In this document: piece after piece, positions 60,742 through 64,000 of the stretch
How the letters are laid out: each line of letters starts with the position of its first letter
Numbering within the stretch: the stretch's first letter is position 1
NCBI GenBank assembly: GCA_004563405.1
Contig: SFTH01000005.1
Coordinates: 34,741-98,740 of the forward strand
Origin: a bacterium
GTDB lineage: Bacteria > Bacillota > Clostridia > Christensenellales > Aristaeellaceae
DNA length: 64,000 nucleotides
Reading direction: 5' to 3'
Program-made: the position numbers and the translations under genes
Notes under the pieces: model-generated
Databases searched by the model: none
Seen by the model: the letters and a program-made list of their open reading frames with translations, nothing else
What the model was told of the DNA's origin: nothing

Positions 60742-63210
60742 ATGTCCAAGCAGTTATTCGTCGATCCGAATGAGATGCGCAAGCCCGGTTACATCCACTT
60801 TGAGGATATCCCGTGCAACCAGTATCAGAAGACCGTGAAGGATGAGCTCGGCAACTTCACCAAGGAGCAGTTCATCAACATCTATCGCGATATGCTGACC
60901 CTGCGCGAGTTCGAGACCATGATCAATGAGATCAAGATCAACGGCAAGTACAACGGCGTGGCCTACAACCATCCCGGCCCGGCCCATCTGTCCATCGGCG
61001 AGGAAGCCGCCGCCGTCGGCGAGGCCTTCCACCTGGACGTGGACGACATGATCTTTGGCTCCCACCGCGCGCACTCCGACATCCTGGCCAAGGGCCTGTC
61101 CGCCATCGAGAAGCTCTCCGACGAGGAGCTCATGAACATCATGAAGAGCTTCCTGGACGGCAAGACGCTGGCGGTGGTCGAGAAGTTTGACCATGCGACC
61201 GTGAAGGATCTGGCCATCGACTTCCTGCTCTACGGCGCCATGGCGGAGATCTTCGCACGCGAGACCGGCTTCAACCGCGGCCTCGGCGGATCCATGCACA
61301 CCTTCTTCACCCCCTTCGGCATCTATCCGAACAACGCCATCGTCGGCGGCAGCGGCACCATCGCCATGGGCGCTGCGCTGTACAAGAGAGTCAACCGCAA
61401 GAAGGGCGTCGCCATCGCCAACATCGGCGACGGTTCTCTGGGACGCGGCCCCGTGCTCGAGGCGCTGAACATGGCCGGCATGGGCCAGCTGACCGAGCTG
61501 TGGAACGATGAGATGAAGGGCGGCCTGCCGGTCATCTTCACCATCCTGAACAACCAGTACGGCATGGGCGGCCAGACCCGCGGCGAGACCATGGCCTACG
61601 ACTTCCCGGCGCGCATGGGCGCGGGCTTCAACCCCAACCAGATGAATGCCGAGCGCGTGGACGGCTTCAACCCGCTGGCCGTGATCGAGTGCTACGGCCG
61701 CAAGAAGAAGATCGCCGAGGAGGGCAAGGGCCCGGTGCTCATCGACGTGGTGACCTACCGCTTCTGCGGCCACTCCCCGTCGGACAGCAGCTCCTACCGC
61801 ACCCAGGAGGAAATCGAAGCCTGGCGCGCGCAGGATCCGATTCCGGCCTTCGCCAAGCAGCTGGTCGAAGCCGGCGTCGCCACTCAGGAGGAACTGGACA
61901 AGATCGTCGAGCACGTCAAGGAAGTCAACTTCCGCAACTTCAAGCTCGCCATCGACGAGGAGATCTCTCCCCGCATGAATCTGGATCTCAACCCCGACGA
62001 GATCGCCGACATGATGTTCACCAACGGACATGTGGAGGCCTTCTCCGATGCGAAGCCGGACGTCAACATCCCCATGGAAGAGATTCCGCGTGTTCAGGCC
62101 ATCGCCAAGAAGGAGAGATGGGGCTTCGACGCCAATGGCAAGCCCGTCTCCAAAAACAAGGTCTATCAGCTGCGCGACGGTCTGTTTGAGGCGATTGTCG
62201 ACCGCTTCTACAAGGATCCGACTCTCGTTACCTACGGCGAGGACGTACGCGACTGGGGCGGCGCGTTCGCGGTCTATCGTGGACTGACCGAAGCTCTGCC
62301 GTATCACCGCCTGTTCAACAGCCCGATTTCCGAGTCTGCCATCGTCGGCAGCGCTGTCGGCTACGCCATGGCGGGCGGCCGCGCGCTGGTCGAGCTGATG
62401 TACTGCGACTTCCTGGGCTGCGCGGGCGATGAAGTGTTCAACCAGATGGCCAAGTGGCAGGCCATGTCCGCGGACGTGATCAAGATGCCTGTGACCCTGC
62501 GCGTGTCCGTCGGCTCCAAGTATGGCGCGCAGCACTCTCAGGACTGGACCAGCCTGACCGCCCACATCCCGGGCCTGAAGATTGCCTTCCCGGCGACTCC
62601 CTACGACGCAAAGGGCCTGATGGCTTCCGCACTGGTCGGAACCGACCCGGTCGTGTTCTTTGAGTCCCAGCGCATCTACGACGTTGGCGAGCAGTTCCAC
62701 GAGGGCGGCGTGCCGGCGGAGTACTACGAGATTCCCTTCGGCAAGGCCGATGTGAAGCGCGCCGGCAAGGACGTCACCATCCTGACGATGGGCGCCGTGC
62801 TCTATCGCGCCCTGAAGGCTGCAGACGAGCTCAAGGAGAAGTATGGCATGGAGGCGGAGATCATCGACGCCCGCACGCTGGTTCCCTTCGACTATGAGAC
62901 CGTGATCGAGAGCGTGAAGAAGACCGGCCGCCTGGTCATCGTGACCGACGCCTGCGAGCGCGGCTCCTTCGCCTCTGAAATTGCCCGCAACATCACCGAG
63001 ATGGCCTTTGACGAGCTGGATGCACCGCCGGCGGTCGTGGCTTCCCGCAACTGGATCACTCCGGCCCACGAGCTGGAAGAGGCCTTCTTCCCGCAGCCGA
63101 GCTGGATCCTGGATGCGATCGACGCGAAGATCGTGCCGCTGCCGGGCCATGTGCGCACCACCAACCAGACGGTGAGCGAGAAGCTCCGCAGAGAGAGCAA
63201 GGGCGTCTGA
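60742..63210 (+). CDS. 2-oxo acid dehydrogenase E1, fused alpha and beta subunits
   Basis: 822-aa single chain. Residues about 40-400 are E1-alpha: MHTFFTPFGIYPNN, ThDP-binding GDGSLGRGPVLEALNMAGM, and LNNQYGMGGQTRGE. Residues about 470-815 are E1-beta: GEDVRDWGGAFAVYRGL, SPISESAIVGSAVGYAMAGG, and TLVPFDYETVIESV. Each half is full size. The fused form makes the thiamine-dependent decarboxylating subunit in one polypeptide, pairing with the E2 upstream. Pyruvate is the likely substrate; branched-chain or acetoin cannot be excluded. No E3 gene follows; the unit ends at a terminator at 63226. Confidence 0.92.
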   Translation: MSKQLFVDPNEMRKPGYIHFEDIPCNQYQKTVKDELGNFTKEQFINIYRDMLTLREFETMINEIKINGKYNGVAYNHPGPAHLSIGEEAAAVGEAFHLDVDDMIFGSHRAHSDILAKGLSAIEKLSDEELMNIMKSFLDGKTLAVVEKFDHATVKDLAIDFLLYGAMAEIFARETGFNRGLGGSMHTFFTPFGIYPNNAIVGGSGTIAMGAALYKRVNRKKGVAIANIGDGSLGRGPVLEALNMAGMGQLTELWNDEMKGGLPVIFTILNNQYGMGGQTRGETMAYDFPARMGAGFNPNQMNAERVDGFNPLAVIECYGRKKKIAEEGKGPVLIDVVTYRFCGHSPSDSSSYRTQEEIEAWRAQDPIPAFAKQLVEAGVATQEELDKIVEHVKEVNFRNFKLAIDEEISPRMNLDLNPDEIADMMFTNGHVEAFSDAKPDVNIPMEEIPRVQAIAKKERWGFDANGKPVSKNKVYQLRDGLFEAIVDRFYKDPTLVTYGEDVRDWGGAFAVYRGLTEALPYHRLFNSPISESAIVGSAVGYAMAGGRALVELMYCDFLGCAGDEVFNQMAKWQAMSADVIKMPVTLRVSVGSKYGAQHSQDWTSLTAHIPGLKIAFPATPYDAKGLMASALVGTDPVVFFESQRIYDVGEQFHEGGVPAEYYEIPFGKADVKRAGKDVTILTMGAVLYRALKAADELKEKYGMEAEIIDARTLVPFDYETVIESVKKTGRLVIVTDACERGSFASEIARNITEMAFDELDAPPAVVASRNWITPAHELEEAFFPQPSWILDAIDAKIVPLPGHVRTTNQTVSEKLRRESKGV

Positions 63211-63225
63211 TTCCAATTCCAACTC

Positions 63226-63265
63226 GGACAGGCAATTTGTCAAAGGACAAATTGCCTGTCCTTTT
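63226..63265 (+). terminator. Strong terminator of the dehydrogenase operon
   Basis: 16-bp perfect stem (63226-63241 with 63246-63261) with an AAAG loop, then TTTTGTG. Confidence 0.95.
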
Positions 63266-63340
63266 GTGATAATGCGATGGAAATACACATGCAGTTAACA
63301 AGGCTTGTGTATAATGGCATAGAATGAGGTGGCTTGAAAT

Positions 63341-63700
63341 ATGATTTGCGATAAGTGTCATGTGCTCTGTGAGGCGCAGTGTCCGAAGTGCGGCAGCAAG
63401 AGGCATTTGCGCGCGCCGGAGGAGAACGAGCCCGTCTTTCTGATCGCGCTGACCGCCATGCAGGCCATGCTGGTGGAGCCGATTCTCAAGGAAAGCGGCG
63501 TTCCCTACTACAAGCAGGGGATGATCGGGGGCGCGCTGGCGGCGCAGGTCGGCATGATGCGTGAAATCTACCGTTTCTATGTGCCTCATTCCGCATTTGC
63601 AAGCTGCAGGGCGCTGATTGAGGATGTGTTCGGCGAGGATGAGGGTCTCATGGCGCTGCTGCATGAATTTGACGCATGTGAGGAAGAAAAGGGAGAGTGA
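63341..63700 (+). CDS. Zinc-ribbon DUF2007-like protein
   Basis: 119 aa. A C-terminal DUF2007 'putative signal transducing protein' domain (VFLIALTAMQAMLVEPILKE, YRFYVPHSAFASCRALIED) is preceded by a four-Cys zinc-ribbon-like N-terminus (CDKC..CPKCG). A TATAAT at 63310 lies 25 bases before the ATG, with a weak -35. It is 9 bp before the CNNM gene, so likely the same transcript. Biochemical function unknown. Confidence 0.75.
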   Translation: MICDKCHVLCEAQCPKCGSKRHLRAPEENEPVFLIALTAMQAMLVEPILKESGVPYYKQGMIGGALAAQVGMMREIYRFYVPHSAFASCRALIEDVFGEDEGLMALLHEFDACEEEKGE

Positions 63701-63709
63701 AAGTCCTGT

Positions 63710-64000
63710 ATGGACACAGGTGATTTAGGAACCATCGTTGCACTGATATTTCTGGTAATCTGTTCGGCGTTTTTTTCGGCCTCTGAAACGGCCTATACAT
63801 CGCTCAATACCGTCCGAATGAAGCGCATGGCGGCGGATGGCGACGCGCGCGCCGCGAAGGTGCTCAAGCTGGCGGAGCGGTATGAAAGCCTGCTTTCATC
63901 CATTCTGGTCGGCAACAATATCGTAAACATACTGTGCTCCTCGCTGGCGACGGTACTGTTCGTGCGCGCACTGGGAAGCGGCGGCGTATCGGTCTCCACT
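63710..64000 (+). CDS. CNNM/HlyC-CorC family membrane protein, N-terminal part (runs off the window)
   Basis: 97 residues visible to the window edge, no stop. It begins MDTGDLGTIVALIFLVICSA with FFSASETAYTSLN and LVGNNIVNILCSSLATVLF, the hallmark of the CNNM membrane domain found in the HlyC/CorC 'hemolysin-like' family, implicated in Mg2+ or Co2+ export. ATG 63710 has a GGGAGAG SD about 12-13 bases upstream; it starts 9 bp after the DUF2007 gene. Confidence 0.9.
   Translation, partial: MDTGDLGTIVALIFLVICSAFFSASETAYTSLNTVRMKRMAADGDARAAKVLKLAERYESLLSSILVGNNIVNILCSSLATVLFVRALGSGGVSVST

Noticed and set aside
60754..63288. 844-aa minus-strand frame under the E1 gene
   Set aside because: Mirror of strongly biased third-codon usage; the E1 alpha-beta protein on the plus strand is unambiguous.

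Overview
The window looks like a chromosome segment of a GC-rich, endospore-lineage Firmicute (class Clostridia; something near Christensenellales is my guess, not a proof). Reasons: the nadK-argR-recN and dnaG-rpoD-trmK-nif3 clusters, two tRNA-sensing T-box leaders, a PurR repressor next to murC, Gram-positive style GerMN/M23/LysM envelope proteins, ECF-type vitamin uptake, a type A RNase P RNA, and SD-led genes with TTGACA/TATAAT-like promoters. There is no sign of prophage, insertion sequence, CRISPR array, tRNA or rRNA; the gene order is that of core chromosome with a few lineage-specific islands.

Layout. 1-2.7 kb: end of nadK, argR, recN. 3.0-5.1 kb: a membrane Cache/PAS-like sensor with no output domain. 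5.2-10.9 kb (minus strand): a compact cobalamin-uptake operon, led by a strong promoter and a cobalamin riboswitch. It encodes two secreted transcobalamin-like (DUF4430-type) proteins, one with the alpha-barrel plus beta-domain plan of animal intrinsic factor, then an EcfT, a fused double EcfA ATPase and a CbrT-like S component, all with overlapping stop/start codons. 11-19 kb: a PfkB kinase, an unknown membrane protein, then nadD-yqeK fusion, rsfS, paaK-like ligase, ACT protein, pepF, CmpB-like membrane protein. 19-25.3 kb: recX/yebC, a small secreted protein, and an MBL hydrolase-comEC-holA operon. 25.4-27.2 kb: an AsnB-like synthetase whose glutaminase half has lost its catalytic cysteine.

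27.2-33.4 kb: a response regulator/histidine kinase/GerMN lipoprotein operon, divergent from a D,D-carboxypeptidase and an M23 peptidase, i.e. envelope and spore-coat-type functions. 33.4-37.8 kb: a structured leader plus conserved small protein, pgsA, then a valine T-box followed by a 72-aa membrane protein and valS. 37.8-44.7 kb: aspartokinase (minus), then dnaG-rpoD-trmK-nif3-zinc-ribbon protein and rnpB. 44.8-49 kb: a lipoprotein and murC, divergent from purR, followed by an orphan precorrin-8X-methylmutase-like gene. 49-54.4 kb: T-box-controlled hisS-aspS, then a long AlaX editing protein and a HAD phosphatase. 54.5-58.2 kb: a LysM coat-like protein and an ECF sigma factor with a large membrane partner that carries a propeller-like region and a solute-binding-protein-like domain outside the cell. 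58.3-64 kb: NUDIX hydrolase, a pyruvate-dehydrogenase-type E2 and fused E1 alpha-beta, a DUF2007 protein and the start of a CNNM/CorC-family protein.

The two most interesting systems are the riboswitch-controlled 'intrinsic-factor-like' B12 uptake operon (5192-10882) and the ECF sigma factor with a solute-binding-protein-like transmembrane partner (55204-58180). Starts were refined by hand using Shine-Dalgarno spacing. All family assignments come from motif and order recognition, not from database searches.
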